A stretch of DNA of 64,000 nt. Source: Aurantiochytrium sp. KH105. Its lineage: Eukaryota; Sar; Bigyra; Thraustochytrida; Thraustochytriidae. Position numbers and translations under genes: made by a program. Each line of letters begins with the position of its first letter. Within the stretch, counting starts at the first letter, position 1. This document shows positions 1 through 8,010 of the stretch, piece after piece. The DNA is taken from contig BGKB01000023.1 of the NCBI GenBank assembly GCA_003116975.1, positions 62,001 to 126,000 on the forward strand, given 5' to 3'. The notes beneath the pieces are model-generated. The model searched no databases and had not been told where the DNA came from. It saw only the letters and a program-made list of their open reading frames with translations.

Positions 1-617
1 GCCGCGTAAAAACGTGCGCGTTCCTCGCTGAAGCGGCCGCCCTTGCTGAGGTAGTGAAAAAGTTCCCCGCCGTTGAAGTAGTCAAAGATCATGTACAACT
101 TCTGCGTCGTCTGGAAGGCGAAGCGCAGACTCACAATGAACGGGTGATCGATCTCTTCGAGGATACGCCGCTCGGCCATTGTGTGCTCGAACTGCTTGCG
201 TTTGAGAACCTGCTCTTTCTTGAGCACCTTCATGGCGTACACCTTGCCGGTGTCCTTTTTCTTGACCTGGATCACCTTGCCAAAGGAGCCCTTGCCCACC
301 ACGGTCATGAGCACAAAGTCCTCGAGAGACACCTTTTTCTTGGCGCTGTTCTCTGCGACTTGTGACATCATGGGCGACGGGTCCGACTCTGAAAAGTCAT
401 CTAGCCTGCCGTTGTCTGGCTGCAAATTTGGCTCTGCGGTGCTGGCCGAGGCGCTGGCGGCCGAGGTCGCGCTCGCCTGCTTCTTGCTTACATCCTTGGT
501 CGCCGCGGACCGCGAGGTGGCGCCCTTGGCCGGCTTGGCGCCGGTCACGGACTGGCTCGCCTGCGACTTCGACGACAGCTTCGAGAAGCGCTTCCGCGAG
601 GACGACTCGTTGCCCAT
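1..617 (-). CDS. AGC-family protein kinase, N-terminal part (cut by window edge)
   Basis: About 205 residues are visible; the rest lies beyond base 1. The start is the ATG at 617-615. Residues 1-95 are a Ser/Ala/Lys-rich, probably disordered segment. The kinase N-lobe follows: a glycine loop GKGSFG at about 108-113, the ATP-anchoring Lys in AMKVL at about 130, the alpha-C Glu in AERRIL at about 149, then the AGC-typical HPFIVSLRFAFQT and hinge MIFDYFNGGELF. This hinge and helix C pattern is that of AKT/S6K/SGK kinases. There is no PH or C2 domain before the kinase. Instead the protein opens MGNESS, with Gly2 and Ser6, which fits an N-myristoylation signal. The catalytic loop and the C-terminal hydrophobic motif cannot be seen here, so AKT and S6K cannot be told apart. 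Confidence 0.9.
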   Translation of the reverse strand, partial: MGNESSSRKRFSKLSSKSQASQSVTGAKPAKGATSRSAATKDVSKKQASATSAASASASTAEPNLQPDNGRLDDFSESDPSPMMSQVAENSAKKKVSLEDFVLMTVVGKGSFGKVIQVKKKDTGKVYAMKVLKKEQVLKRKQFEHTMAERRILEEIDHPFIVSLRFAFQTTQKLYMIFDYFNGGELFHYLSKGGRFSEERARFYA

Positions 618-2171
618 CTTGCTCTCGCTCTCCTGTCTGCTGCCTTCCTTCCTTCCTTCCTTCCTTTCCCTTCTTCCTCCCTGCGACTGCCGCACCCGCG
701 ACGGGGAAAGGACGCAGGTCCCAGACTTCTGCTCGCCGCCTCGCTCGCTGGCCGCTCGGCGCTGGCTCCCGCTCCTCGGCGCTCCTCGGCGTCCGCTCGC
801 TCGCTCGCTCGCTCGCGGCGTCGCTCTCCGCGCGCAGCCGCTCCTCCGCGGGCAGTACGTGCACGCCGCGGCGCTCTTCTTTCTTGCCTTCTTTCTCTCT
901 CTTTCTGCTCTGCTCGAGCGAGGGCCCGGCCTGAGAGGGAGGAAAGAGGAGAGGTCGGTCCGGACGCCTCTCGAAAAGGCCTGCTCGCCGCGCCTCTGTG
1001 CGTCGCTCGGACGCGCGCCTCCGCGCTCCGCGCCTGCCGCCCGCGCTCCGCGCGCGCGGGCCCGGGCTCGCGCGGCCTGGCTGTCTGGCTGTCGCGGCGC
1101 CTGGCTTCGTTCGGACTCGGCCTGTGCACGCCTCCGAGGCCGTCGATCCGATCCGATCCGATCCGATTCCGCCTGCGCGGCCTGCGCGGCGCGGCCTGCG
1201 CGGCCTGCGGCGGGCGCGCGAGCGGGCGGGCGCGCGAGCGTGCGTGCGCGCGGGCGGGGGACTCGCGCGCGAGTGGACTCGGGTCGACGCGGTTAGGGAT
1301 TTATTGGGCGATGGATTGATCTCGCGCGGCCAGGCTGTGAAGGAGCGAGCGAACTGTGGCGGGTTTACTGCACTTGCGCGCACACCTGCAAGTGGGCTAT
1401 GGGGCTTTTGCCGCACTTGCGAGCGGGCGAGCGAGAGGGGCGGCATTCTCGGGAAAGAGGGAGGAGGTGGGCCGAGGAAGAGGTACTGGCCGCCGCGCAA
1501 GTCGGGTATCCGCGGAAGATGCACTTGCGAGCGCCGGGTGCAAGTGGAGAATGCGGCGGCCCCACTCAGCGCCGAGCGGGCGGCCCGTGTGCGCACAGAA
1601 TCGCAGACTGGCCCCAAGAGGTAAGCATCAGGAACCTTCTCCTCGAGACGCGGAACCGAGTTGGAGGGGATAGGGAGGGACTCTAAGTTTTGTGTTTGTG
1701 CGACGTATGATACGTGGACGAGGAGAAAGAAGATGGAGGAGGAGGCGGAAACCCAGCTGCAGATGCGACGGACGACTACTACTGCAATGGGCGAAAAAGA
1801 GCAAAACGATCATCGTTTCAGGTGAAATTACGCATAGTACTACTACTACCACTACCACTGCCACGTGCTGGAGAGGTTGATCCCGAGGAAGGGGTGAGGA
1901 AGGTGGCAGATCGCTGCGTGTGCAAGCGATGACGACTGCGACTGTCTGTCGCAAAGCGTTCGCGAGGCAATCATACGGATTGCATGCACATGGACCCCAA
2001 AGAGGTTGGTAGAGCGTCAGATTTTGGCATCTTTTCGGGTGCATGCTGCCTGCCTGGAGACAAATTCTCCTGCAAACACGTCTGCCTGCCTCGCCGTCAA
2101 GACATGCACGGTCACCAGCCAGCAGCAAGCAAGAGCATCAAGAGTACGTCACCTTGGCTGGCCTCGGGGGT
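618..2171. other. Intergenic region with CG-rich repeats and GCAAGT elements
   Basis: This is the upstream region of the AGC kinase and the downstream region of the CFAP68-like gene. It holds a CCTT tract (about 643-667), a GCTC tract (about 794-815), a GATCC pentamer run (about 1144-1169) and a CG-dense block up to about 1280. The cluster of GCAAGT/ACTTGC elements at 1370-1560 is listed separately. Several long open frames exist on both strands, but their composition (Arg/Ala/Pro-rich) only reflects the GC-rich repeats. I see no gene. Confidence 0.6.
1370..1560. promoter_or_regulatory. Cluster of GCAAGT elements (putative promoter element)
   Basis: Five copies of CACTTGC, GCAAGTG or GCAAGTC lie within 190 bp. 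The best copies are GCAAGTGGAGAATGCGGCGG at 1540-1559, GCAAGTGGGCTATGGGGC at 1388-1405 and GCGCAAGTCGGGTATCCGCG at 1495-1514. The first differs at one of 20 bases from a site at 45222-45241 between two other genes. The third resembles sites at 49405-49424 and, inverted, 53338-53356. The similarity extends well beyond the 7-base core, so this is unlikely to be base-composition noise. The role as a transcription-factor or core-promoter element is inferred from position only. The cluster lies about 750-940 bp upstream of the AGC kinase start. Confidence 0.5.
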
Positions 2172-2777
2172 CTAGTATTCGATCGAAAGCCGATCGGAAC
2201 GAATATTGCTATAAGTCTGCGCCTGCACAAAAGCCTTTGTAAAGGCACGGTCCGAAGAAAATCGCTGCATGACAGGCTTCGCATCCAGAGTTGCCTGAGG
2301 ACGAAAGGGTTGCTGGCAGGCCACAGTGTAGGAAGTAGAATGGTGGGGATCTCGCTGCCGACGCTCGGCATTCATTTGCTTCTGTCGCGCAAGTCCAATC
2401 TCTCGGCGCCCCGATTTGTGGCTCGAAGACGATGGCGTAGGCGCAAAAGAAAGCTTGTGCGTCGTATGAAAGCGACCCTCGGAGCTCGGATTATGAACAT
2501 TGCCGTGCTCGCAGTGACCGAGCAGAAGCGTGCTCTCCAAGCCGCGCATAGATGGCTTCGATGTCTGAAGTTTGGCCTCATCCTCTGCGCTTCCCGAGCG
2601 TGTTCGCGAATCGGGATGAGCAAAGTGATGCTGTGCCTCGCTGATTGCGTCAAACTTTGGAGTAGACGTCAACGCCGCCATCTCGCTGCCCATCTTGTCC
2701 TCCACCCAATTGCCGCACAGCACATTTGCGCCAAAAGAATTCTTGTGGCCGCAAATGCCATACCCTGAGCCCGACAT
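2172..2777 (-). CDS. Putative CFAP68/C11orf1-like flagellar protein
   Basis: An open frame of 201 residues from the ATG at 2777 to a TAG at 2172. Residue composition is ordinary (His, Ser, mixed charge), unlike the repeat-driven frames nearby. The N-terminal part contains NSFGANVLCGNW followed by an acidic/basic residue pair. This resembles the NxYxNxxLxGNWxxER stretch I recall from the CFAP68 (C11orf1) family of doublet-microtubule inner proteins. A later segment, RFHTTHKLSF, resembles that family's FxTTYxxSY element. If right, the product sits inside the axonemal A- or B-tubule. The C-terminal half (basic, His/Gln-rich) is unassigned. The opposite strand is also open (about 2043-2768) but reads as a composition shadow. 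The family call rests on two short motifs recalled by eye, so it is tentative; that this is a gene is more likely than not. Confidence 0.45.
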   Translation of the reverse strand: MSGSGYGICGHKNSFGANVLCGNWVEDKMGSEMAALTSTPKFDAISEAQHHFAHPDSRTRSGSAEDEAKLQTSKPSMRGLESTLLLGHCEHGNVHNPSSEGRFHTTHKLSFAPTPSSSSHKSGRREIGLARQKQMNAERRQRDPHHSTSYTVACQQPFRPQATLDAKPVMQRFSSDRAFTKAFVQAQTYSNIRSDRLSIEY

Positions 2778-3440
2778 CTTGCCACCACAGCACAACAACG
2801 CTACGACTTGTCTGCCTCGCGACTACGTCGCACGCCTGCTTCTTCTAGAGACTCTCGCGCGCCGAGGCCACTTGGCACGATGTAGATGGCAAAGAAGCAG
2901 CCACCTTCAAGGCCGCAGACGACAGGCAGGTGCAACGAGAATTTGCTCACGGTCCGTCAACACATGCATGTATTCTCCCACCTTTTCTCGAACCTAAACA
3001 GACGGGTCCGTTTAACCTGCGTCGCAATTCGAGTCGCTAAAGGGAAATCGAGTGAATAGAAATGTCTTTGGTCTTGTCTTGTCTTGTCTCAATATGCGTG
3101 CGCCGCGCGTGCAAGATCGCATACAGACACGCCCCCATCCTCCTCCAAAATAAATAAAAAGACCTCGACCACGGAACGGATCACTCTACGGAACCAAAAC
3201 AGAACGTACTCGGAACTGGGATGACAGTGAATAAGAGGAGGCTTTTTTCTTTTTTCCCTTATAAACAGACTCCCAGGACCATCAACTCTGAAGTCTCGCA
3301 CGTCGAGTCTGGCGTGCCGCACTCGAGTACTCTTGACCCTCCGAGGTGGCAGGCAACTCATTGCGTTTGTCGAGACGAAGCACCGAACGACCCAGGCGCC
3401 TTGAGCAGGTCTCGTGGACTCAACCGGCCTTGCCATCACC
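2778..3440. promoter_or_regulatory. Divergent intergenic region with a TATA-like box
   Basis: This region separates the CFAP68-like gene (-) from the cyclic-nucleotide-binding kinase (+). A TATAAA at 3260-3265 follows a T-rich run and lies about 175 bp before the kinase ATG. That is a plausible core promoter with a moderate leader, though no transcript start can be seen. A short TCTTG repeat occurs near 3070-3090. No gene is supported. Confidence 0.35.
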
Positions 3441-6400
3441 ATGGGTGACGGCGACGACGGGACCCCAACTCGCAGAGCTCCTCCGGACCAGCAGCAACAC
3501 CAGGTACAGCAGGGCTTACCGCCGACCCGGCGACGACATCGAAAACAATGGGACTTTGGACGTAAGAAACTACACGAGCTCACCGACAAAGCCCGCGCAC
3601 GCGCACGCAGGCTTGCGAGCTCAGGATCCGTGAGCTCTGATAGCGCCCTCTCCGACCTGGGCACCACCAACCGACAAGGCAGCGGACGCGTCCTTATGGT
3701 ATCTCGTCAAGCTCTCGCTCGCTTCAACCCTTTTGGAAACCATGGCGACTATGAAGACGACGAAATCTTGACATCCTTTCTCGAACACAGCGCCCATAGC
3801 GACGAGTTGCGCCAGTTTCATGAAGTCATGTCCGCCGCAAGCATGCCGCTCCCTTCGCGAGGCAGGGGAACCTCTGTCGCAAAGTTAGCCAAGTCGAGGT
3901 CTCCATCGTCATCATCGCTTAACTCCGTATCGTCTCAACTGCCAAGTTCAAATAGCCAAAAGGACCTTCTCACTGCAGTGCTCACGGGCTCCAGCGCCTT
4001 TGCTTCCATCGAGGAAGGCTTTTGCCACGAGCTCTACAAGTCAGCGGTGGAGATCACCGTATCAAAAGGAGAGTCCGTATATCTGCAAGGCCAGACGGGG
4101 GCCCTCATGTTCGTGGTCATCTCTGGAAACTTGCAACTGCGTCGCAAGGTCCTCAACACCCCAGCAGCCCGGATCCTGCACAAGTGTGGCCCCGGGGATG
4201 TACTTTGCGAGGCAGCAATGCTGGAACCCCTCTTGCATCGGGAGAGCGCTGTTGTCATCTCTGATGAGGCTACTCTTTTGGCTCTACATCGCCTCGAGTA
4301 TCAGCTCGCTGCCTTGCGCTTTGCTGAAAACAACATCCACCAGGAAGATGATGCAGCGGATTTCTTGCGAAACATCTACCTGTTCCAGAACCTCTCGCCC
4401 GAGCCGAGAATGTACATCGTGTCAAAGGTCGTTTGGAAAACCTTTGCCGCGAATGAGGTCATCCTTGCCGAACACACAAGTGAGCCGGGTCTAATCATCA
4501 TTGACAATGGAGAGGCTGCCCTCGAAATCGAGTATCGAAAACGTGACAACGCTACCATGCAACTCGTGTGTACGAGGGAAGAAGTGCGATGTCTTCATCG
4601 CGGTGAGCTCTTTGCAGAAGCCGCCATAATCTCTGAAGAGCTAAGATCCGCGGATGTGGGCTACCGCATTTCTGCGCGTGAGCGGGGCGCTCGTGTTGGC
4701 ATTCTTACACACGAAGTTTTGGCAGAAGCTCTATCACTCTTGCATGCTGGCAAAAAGACAAAGCTGAAACAGGACCAGAGCATGCTCCAGGCGCTGCATA
4801 TTGGCCATGCACTTTCTCACCACCCGCTCTTTTCCGAGCGCACAAGCGTCGAGATTTTTGCGATTGCTGACCGAATGTCTGTGACTCGACTTTCTGCCGG
4901 CCAGGTTCTTCCAGGCACCGAGGGACTCTGGCTTATTCTGGACGGCGCCTTGACAGTTTTCCAACGGAGCGAACCCCTCGTCAGTCTCACGGCCGGCGAC
5001 TGTTTTGGCGACGCTTCTGCGCTCGTCGGCGACATCTCGGTCCGCAATTTTGGCTCTCGTTTCTTTGCCACCTCACCCACTCGAGTGGCGCGAGCGACTG
5101 GCGAAGTTATTTGCGCGCTAATCTCGCGCGAGATTCTAACAAAGCTAGGTATCGAATGCAGTGATCGCGCGAGCACAGGGCAGGGTGAGTTGCCTGGCGT
5201 ACCGGACAAAAACGTGCAGAGCGCCAACGAGGGACAGGAGCCGCAGAGTAGCGGAGCCGACAGCGGGTCAAAGTCACCTTTGAGGCAAACGCCAGTATCC
5301 AAAGCAACCCTAAGCTTGACACGGTTAGATCGCGGTGATCTGATCTTGCTTCGAAGACTTTTTACGGGACCCAGTTCCAAGCTTTACTATGCTCGTCACC
5401 AACCAAGCGATCGCGTCTTGGCCGTCAAAGAAGTGCTCGATCTCGGCGCTGTCAACCAGGGATCGTTCTCGTCTTCGTCTTCGTCCCTCTTCTCCGATCC
5501 AGAATGGCTGGCGCAAGCTGCAGACGAGCCGCGCGAGCTCGGTCACTCTGCTCATGTCGAAATTGCTTTGATGCTGCGTCTCGCTTCGACAAATACGGTG
5601 CCTCGAATTTTTGGAATCATGGCCGAGCCGCAGCGAGCGCTCGTCACAGTCGGCATGGACCCCATGATTGGCGGAGATCTTGCTGCCCTCATTGCCAGTC
5701 ATCCTCAGGGCTTACCGCTTGAAAGCTTCAAGTTCTATGCGGCTTGCCTCGTGAGCACGCTCAAGGTGCTTTTTGAGAATGGTATTCTGCATCGCGACAT
5801 CAAACCGGGTAATATTATGGTCGACGCAACGGGTTATTTACGCCTCATCGACTTTGGCATCTCCAAGGGCAATATGTGTGGCGAGACAGCTCGAACGAGC
5901 ACGCTTTGCGGAACTCCGAAATACATGGCACCGGAGATTGCGCGTTTGGTGCTTGGTCGTGGCATAAGCTACGGACTTGCAGTTGACTGGTGGGCTCTTG
6001 GCGTTACACTTTTCGAGCTGGCCTGCGGCTTTAATCCATTTGAGTTCACGACAGCGCCCTCGACTGCACATTCTCCACGCGCGGAGAGCAACGCCCCAGC
6101 TGCGCAAGAAGAGGAGCAGAACGCCGCGACAAATGTCCACATCGTTCTGCATCGCGTTGTCAGTTTTGCCGAGGCTTTTGCGAAGAAATCACTTCCTGGG
6201 TCGTCTCCAACGGGGGCCAAAGATTCGGAAAGCGTGGCTCAGGACGAGCTTGCGGGCTTGCCAGGGGGGTTAGCCAACTTATCCACGCTTGCTCCAGAGT
6301 GGAACAACGCCATAGATCTGATTCTACGCTTATTGCAACCTTCATTGTACACGCGCTTGGGTGTTGGCGTTGCGGGTCCTCGTGGCGCAGTAGAGCATCC

Positions 6401-6830
6401 ATTCTTTGACAACTTTCCTTGGCGCGAACTCGTCGACCGCAGATTGGATCCACCACTCGTTCCCGAGGAGCCTGCATTTTTTAAACAGCGAAAAGATGAG
6501 AGCAAGACCAGGCCGCAACGTCGGCAAATGCTCTCGCGAGAACATCGGCATCAGCGACAACGCCAACCTTTGGATGCCATTGACACAGAGCCGCATGTGT
6601 TCGAAAACGCTGCAACGAGCGAAGGTGACTTGGAAAGCCCTAAATCAGTGAGTACAGTCGAAACCCTACATGGTGGCGACAAGGATGACGACGACGACGC
6701 AAGAAACTCTATCGAAAGCCGGCTCATTCGTCAAAAGCTGCACGAAGTTACCTCCAACAAGGATCTTCTCGCGCACACCAGACATCACAAACGACAATCT
6801 CTTGGCTTGCTCTCAGTGTCGACGCTTTGA
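3441..6830 (+). CDS. Cyclic-nucleotide-binding domain / protein kinase fusion (PKG-like)
   Basis: A single exon of 1129 residues. The start is the ATG at 3441 in a strong CATCACCATGG context. After a Gln/Ser-rich N-terminus come three cyclic-nucleotide-binding-like modules, at about 185-300, 306-435 and 455-565. A serine/threonine kinase follows from about 627 (VAVK-type Lys at 663, HRDIKPGN at 784-791, DFG at 804-806, APE just after), then an AGC-like tail and an acidic/basic C-terminus. The order matches cGMP-dependent kinases of protists. The phosphate-binding cassettes are degenerate: module 2 keeps GELFAEAAI with a downstream RSA, module 1 reads GDVLCEAAML with RESA, and module 3 has FGD with no clear Arg. 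The glycine loop keeps only its central Gly (LFTGPSSKL). The kinase also carries a long Ser/Ala/Glu-rich insertion late in the C-lobe. Catalytic residues are intact, so activity is plausible, but the ligand is uncertain. Confidence 0.9.
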   Translation: MGDGDDGTPTRRAPPDQQQHQVQQGLPPTRRRHRKQWDFGRKKLHELTDKARARARRLASSGSVSSDSALSDLGTTNRQGSGRVLMVSRQALARFNPFGNHGDYEDDEILTSFLEHSAHSDELRQFHEVMSAASMPLPSRGRGTSVAKLAKSRSPSSSSLNSVSSQLPSSNSQKDLLTAVLTGSSAFASIEEGFCHELYKSAVEITVSKGESVYLQGQTGALMFVVISGNLQLRRKVLNTPAARILHKCGPGDVLCEAAMLEPLLHRESAVVISDEATLLALHRLEYQLAALRFAENNIHQEDDAADFLRNIYLFQNLSPEPRMYIVSKVVWKTFAANEVILAEHTSEPGLIIIDNGEAALEIEYRKRDNATMQLVCTREEVRCLHRGELFAEAAIISEELRSADVGYRISARERGARVGILTHEVLAEALSLLHAGKKTKLKQDQSMLQALHIGHALSHHPLFSERTSVEIFAIADRMSVTRLSAGQVLPGTEGLWLILDGALTVFQRSEPLVSLTAGDCFGDASALVGDISVRNFGSRFFATSPTRVARATGEVICALISREILTKLGIECSDRASTGQGELPGVPDKNVQSANEGQEPQSSGADSGSKSPLRQTPVSKATLSLTRLDRGDLILLRRLFTGPSSKLYYARHQPSDRVLAVKEVLDLGAVNQGSFSSSSSSLFSDPEWLAQAADEPRELGHSAHVEIALMLRLASTNTVPRIFGIMAEPQRALVTVGMDPMIGGDLAALIASHPQGLPLESFKFYAACLVSTLKVLFENGILHRDIKPGNIMVDATGYLRLIDFGISKGNMCGETARTSTLCGTPKYMAPEIARLVLGRGISYGLAVDWWALGVTLFELACGFNPFEFTTAPSTAHSPRAESNAPAAQEEEQNAATNVHIVLHRVVSFAEAFAKKSLPGSSPTGAKDSESVAQDELAGLPGGLANLSTLAPEWNNAIDLILRLLQPSLYTRLGVGVAGPRGAVEHPFFDNFPWRELVDRRLDPPLVPEEPAFFKQRKDESKTRPQRRQMLSREHRHQRQRQPLDAIDTEPHVFENAATSEGDLESPKSVSTVETLHGGDKDDDDDARNSIESRLIRQKLHEVTSNKDLLAHTRHHKRQSLGLLSVSTL

Positions 6831-6966
6831 TTTCAAAATGGAATCCGTAGAATTGGTTGAAGAGGGACGATCAACTTTTGTAAAAACATTTGATTGACAT
6901 GAAAAATATGCAAGATTTGACATTGGAGAAGATATCAGCTGGTAGCTGCAAACGATACGCACGGGC

Positions 6967-7559
6967 TTACATGTTGGCCTTCTTGTGATCGCCACGCGCC
7001 AAGCTCACGAGCACACAGGGCCCTCCCGCAAGATACTCGACGTCCATCGAGGCAAGCTTGTCGAGGACGTCCTTATTTTCAGCACCGGGCTGAAGCCAGA
7101 GTTTGGTAAAACCGAGTTTGGCAGCTTTTTCGATAACCTCACCGGTTGCTCCAGGAGGGGTAATGATGGACACACCCGTGTTCGCCGGATCTTCAATGTC
7201 CTCGAGCTGCTGCACGGCGAGGCCTTCGACCTCTGTCTCCTTGGGATGAACTATCGATGGCACGCATGCAAAAATCCGCAACGCGACGGAGTTAGTTTCA
7301 GCTGACCTTGTTAAGCCTTGCGAACGCGACACGAGCGCTTCACCGGGGCGATCGACACTAACGCAAGATACGAGTAGTACTTCCACCCCTACTTACCCGG
7401 GATGGCCGTGAGCCCATGTTCCGTGTACGCCCGAAGCACCTTATTGCCGTACTTTGCCCGGTTCGACGAGGCGCCGACGACGGCGAACTGCTTGCTCGCA
7501 AAGAACGAAGTCACCGCATCGCCGCCGCTGCCTCCTGCGCCGGACATCTTGCTCCCCAT
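6967..7559 (-). CDS. CoA-binding-domain protein (YccU-like), two exons
   Basis: The gene is join(7559..7397, 7250..6967) on the minus strand, giving 148 residues. Exon 1 encodes FAVVGASSNRAKYGNKV, the Rossmann dinucleotide-binding start of the CoA-binding (succinyl-CoA synthetase alpha-like) fold. Exon 2 encodes the rest, including ITPPGATGEVIEKAAKLG and LWLQPGAEN. The intron spans 7251-7396 (146 nt), with donor GTAAGT and acceptor GATAG. Splicing joins ATCCCGG to TTCATCCC, restoring the family's IPVHPK stretch in frame, and the total is exactly 149 codons. The start at 7559 is the first ATG in frame (MGSKMSG); 7547 is an alternative. These proteins are small, soluble and of uncertain biochemical role. 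It is head-to-head with the ENO4-like gene, 451 bp away. Confidence 0.88.
7251..7396 (-). other. Spliceosomal intron in the CoA-binding gene
   Basis: This is the only intron I can place with confidence in the window. It has a GTAAGT donor (complement of 7391-7396) and an AG acceptor (complement of 7251-7252). Its 146 nt break the reading frame, and removing them restores a conserved protein motif across the joint in phase 1. Confidence 0.85.
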
Positions 7560-8010
7560 CGCACGCTGCTGCGGCTCCGATGTAGTAGTATGTCTTCTGC
7601 AGAGTCCGGCCTGCGATCTGAGTTTTCCCTGACTGACATGAGTCCGAGCTTTAGACCTCGCTCGCTCGGAGAAAAGGAACACGCGAATGTAGCCATTGTT
7701 GTAGACATGTATTCTGCGCAACCCATATTCGCTCGTCGTGCTGGGCCCGAGCGATCGTAACGTCTCTGACCACTTGCATAGCCAGAGTTGAGCGAGCAGG
7801 CGCCCGCCTTCTTCTTTCTGCACCTGAGCTTTGCAGGAGAAAAACAGAGTGGTAACATCTCGTCTGTCTCGGCGCTGCAGTCGCTGGACTGGCCCACGCG
7901 TGCAGAAGTCTTGCAAAGGAAAGCGGAACGACGACGAGCCGCAAAGGTCAAAGCAGACGTCAAAAAAACCTCGCTTTACCAGGGTCAGACGGATAGAGCA
8001 GAGCACAACC
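7560..8010. other. Divergent intergenic region
   Basis: It holds both promoters of the CoA-binding gene (-) and the ENO4-like gene (+). No TATA box, repeat or further gene is evident. The short open frames crossing it have no recognisable content. Confidence 0.5.

Noticed and set aside
397-1617. 406-codon minus-strand frame upstream of the AGC kinase
   Set aside because: The composition is Arg/Ala/Ser from GC-rich repeats. It also overlaps the true kinase gene in another frame.
2043-2768. Plus-strand frame opposite the CFAP68-like gene
   Set aside because: Arg/Leu-rich shadow. The minus-strand protein has more natural composition and family-like motifs.
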